Under the pieces are notes generated by a model that did no database searches, was not told the DNA's origin, and was given only the letters and a program-made list of their open reading frames with translations. From assembly GCF_003634615.1 (NCBI RefSeq), contig NZ_RBKX01000001.1, positions 2,170,001 through 2,234,000 on the forward strand: 64,000 nucleotides of DNA. The letters are read 5' to 3'. Origin of the DNA: Flavobacterium sp. 102 (lineage in GTDB: Bacteria > Bacteroidota > Bacteroidia > Flavobacteriales > Flavobacteriaceae). Shown one piece after another: positions 62,357 to 64,000 of the stretch (position 1 is its first letter; each line of letters opens with the position of its first letter). Made by a program: the position numbers and the translations under genes.

Positions 62357-62376
62357 AGACGCGATTAATCGCGTCT
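62357..62376. repeat. Perfect palindrome AGACGCGATTAATCGCGTCT
   Basis: All 20 bases are self-complementary; with one G-T pair the hairpin extends to GTAG / TTAC at 62353-62380. GC-rich in an AT-rich genome, 15 bases after the dnaK stop. Resembles palindromic dispersed elements known in cyanobacteria. Confidence 0.75.
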
Positions 62377-62390
62377 TTACAATTAAATAA

Positions 62391-62424
62391 AAAAACCGTT
62401 CCATTTTTTGGAGCGGTTTTTGTT
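62391..62424 (+). terminator. Terminator after dnaK
   Basis: A-tract, ACCGTTCC / GGAGCGGT stem (one G-T pair) with a seven-base loop, T-rich tail. Confidence 0.85.
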
Positions 62425-62490
62425 TTTAACACACATCGAATTGATTATTTTGTATATTCGATTCCTGTTTAAACCAAAAAATTGTATCAA

Positions 62491-63078
62491 ATGAAAAGAA
62501 TCGTTTTATTGGCGTTAATCGCTATGTTGAGTGTCAATACTTACAGTCAGAAAAAGAAACCCGTAGCGAAGAAACCAACCACAACGGCTGCTTCAGGATT
62601 AGCCAAAGTAGATAACTTGGTAGCCGAAGTGAAGAAAGGAAATTTCCAAGTAACCATTAATGAAAACGGTAAAGAAAAAGACGCTATGATTGTCAAAGCG
62701 GTCGATGCTGGTTTTAAGCCAACGAATTGTAAACTATCTTCATTCACCGCAAGCGGAACTAAATTATATTTATTGACTTGGACCGAAATAGTGCAAATCA
62801 AAACCAATAAGAAAACAGAAGACATTACAAATGTTTATTCAGTGATTTATGAGATTACCAATAAAAAACAAGTATTTTCAAATACCCAAACGACCAATCA
62901 CATTACTGAAATAGTTTCTTTGGGCGGAACAGCCGCTACGGAAACACAGGAAAAAATAAGAAGAGATGGCTTTGAGTTTATCCTGAATCCTGATGGTTCT
63001 GTTACTCAAAAAAGCAAGAAGCAGGAAAATAAGTTGGTTTATGATGCCACTAAAATGGAATTTGTAACCAAGAAATAA
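62491..63078 (+). CDS. Secreted protein of unknown function
   Basis: 195 residues from ATG 62491 (frame open from TTG 62482). Signal peptide MKRIVLLALIAMLSVNTYS, then a Lys-rich stretch (KKKPVAKKPTTTAA) and a beta-rich body. I recognise no domain; strands around 90-170 suggest a small beta fold. Own terminator follows; convergent with the cyclase gene. Confidence 0.7.
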   Translation: MKRIVLLALIAMLSVNTYSQKKKPVAKKPTTTAASGLAKVDNLVAEVKKGNFQVTINENGKEKDAMIVKAVDAGFKPTNCKLSSFTASGTKLYLLTWTEIVQIKTNKKTEDITNVYSVIYEITNKKQVFSNTQTTNHITEIVSLGGTAATETQEKIRRDGFEFILNPDGSVTQKSKKQENKLVYDATKMEFVTKK

Positions 63079-63080
63079 AT

Positions 63081-63115
63081 AAAAAACCTCTCGATTAAAA
63101 CGAGAGGTTTTTTTA
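63081..63115. terminator. Bidirectional terminator
   Basis: A-tract, AACCTCTCG / CGAGAGGTT stem with a seven-base loop, T-tract. Confidence 0.9.
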
Positions 63116-63139
63116 TAAATGCTTCTGAAATCTGAATTC

Positions 63140-64000
63140 TTATTCCTGCACTCTGATTTCAAAAGCTTTATTCCAATTTTTACCGGTTACGAATATCGTG
63201 TTAGTGGTTTTGCGAAATGCAATTCCGTTTAAAACTTCCGCTTCTTTATTGGTTACTTTCGCTCTCAAAGCTGTCAAATCCAATACTGCTTCCACAGCAC
63301 CGGTTTGCGGATTAATTACAGCAATCGCATCTTTCTGCCAAATATTACCATAAATTTTTCCGTTAATCCATTCTATTTCATTGACACTTTTTATTTTACT
63401 GTCATTGGTATAAACGTTTACATGATCAATAAGCTTTTGGCTTTCCGGATCCATTTTCCAAATTTTTTCTGTACCATCTGATTGGTAAAGATATTTTCCG
63501 TCATTAGTCAAACCCCAACCTTCAATTTTTTTGTCATAGGGGAATGATTTGATTGGCTTTAACGTTTTGGCATCATAAATAAAGCCTTCAGCATTTTGCC
63601 AAGTTAACTGATAAATTTTATCGTTAAGAACCGTAATCCCTTCGCCGAAGTATTGCTGATTTAAATCCGTTTTCTGATATGTTTTTCCGGTCTTATAATC
63701 GGTTTTGGCTACATACGATGTTCCTTCACGTCCTGTGCTTTCCATTAAAGTATCCTTATAGAACTCATAACCTTGCGTAAAGGCATTCACATCATGGTCA
63801 TAAGTATTGACAACGGTATACTTTAATAGTTTGGGAGCAATCGCCGCAGCGACTTCTATTCGGGTTTGGGTCGAAATGGTATCGCCTTCAAAATATACCA
63901 AAGCTTTAATGTTTTGGTAGCCCAATTTTTTTCCGTTCAAATCAAAACTGAATTTACCATTGCCTTTTACCGAAGTAATTCTCTCGTTATTGGCAAAGTA
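63140..64000 (-). CDS. Glutaminyl-peptide cyclotransferase (N-terminus beyond window)
   Basis: Partial: the frame remains open at the window end, with 287 residues visible. Repeated beta-propeller blades carry the motifs FTQGYEF, GEGITVL, GWGLTNDGKYLYQSDG and NEIEWINGKIYGNIW typical of the bacterial QC-like five-bladed propeller, which cyclises N-terminal Gln to pyroglutamate. Exported in relatives; the signal peptide lies outside the window. The start cannot be placed here. Confidence 0.9.
   Translation of the reverse strand, partial: YFANNERITSVKGNGKFSFDLNGKKLGYQNIKALVYFEGDTISTQTRIEVAAAIAPKLLKYTVVNTYDHDVNAFTQGYEFYKDTLMESTGREGTSYVAKTDYKTGKTYQKTDLNQQYFGEGITVLNDKIYQLTWQNAEGFIYDAKTLKPIKSFPYDKKIEGWGLTNDGKYLYQSDGTEKIWKMDPESQKLIDHVNVYTNDSKIKSVNEIEWINGKIYGNIWQKDAIAVINPQTGAVEAVLDLTALRAKVTNKEAEVLNGIAFRKTTNTIFVTGKNWNKAFEIRVQE

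Noticed and set aside
1..64000. tRNA, rRNA, integrase, transposase or prophage genes
   Set aside because: No cloverleaf, conserved rRNA segment or mobile-element protein was recognised; I could not run dedicated searches.

Overview
The window looks like a chromosome segment of a Flavobacteriaceae bacterium, most likely Flavobacterium or a close relative. Evidence read from the sequence: AT-rich DNA; Bacteroidota-type promoters (TAnnTTTG at -7, sometimes TTG 18 bases upstream) and almost no Shine-Dalgarno sequences; a type IX secretion (T9SS) C-terminal sorting domain; menaquinone genes; a fused CcoN-CcoO cbb3 oxidase; a Rho factor with a long disordered insert; and GyrA with Thr82 as described for F. 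psychrophilum. The content is mainly core genome. I see no tRNA, rRNA, CRISPR array, insertion sequence or prophage, and no gene-free stretch longer than 300 bases.

Layout. 1-6.4 kb: hybrid histidine kinase (cut by the window start), gap, lipA, an MFS transporter and a ygiD-like dioxygenase. 6.4-14.5 kb: a papain-like peptidase, then menaquinone genes menB, menA and menC interleaved with two PH-domain membrane proteins, a metallo-hydrolase and a TPR protein. 14.5-19 kb: two minus-strand operons, one (membrane protein, YiiX-like hydrolase, winged-helix regulator) and one (Coq4-like protein, DUF1361, small membrane protein, CreD), each preceded by the same 19-base inverted repeat. 19-21 kb: M28 peptidase and two small proteins. 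21-31 kb: a 2660-residue secreted T9SS protein, a barrel protein, kdsA, a lipoprotein and a DUF4199 protein. 32-42.7 kb: two YeeE/YedE transporters, a Crp/Fnr regulator and the cbb3 oxidase cluster (CcoI-type ATPase, ccoS, ccoNO, ccoQ, ccoP, ccoG, ccoH, a SafE-like protein), with matching Fnr-type boxes at two promoters. 42.7-48 kb: frameshifted DUF1304 gene, TMEM175 channel, RimB-RimK fusion, clpC. 48-64 kb: gyrA, TPR protein, lpdA, ABC exporter, truA, phosphoesterase, DUF4293, rho, EamA transporter, dnaK, a secreted hypothetical protein and a glutaminyl cyclase cut by the window end.

Most notable beyond ordinary annotation: (1) a probable self-contained regulon, in which the winged-helix regulator sits between two operons with identical operators; (2) two Fnr-type boxes lying exactly 37 bases ahead of their -7 elements; (3) a family of about nine tiny interspersed hairpin repeats whose stems covary, found between genes, in the leader of one gene, and inside the coding sequences of truA and, several times and in all three reading frames, the Rho linker; (4) a sigma-54-like promoter with an inverted repeat ahead of dnaK.
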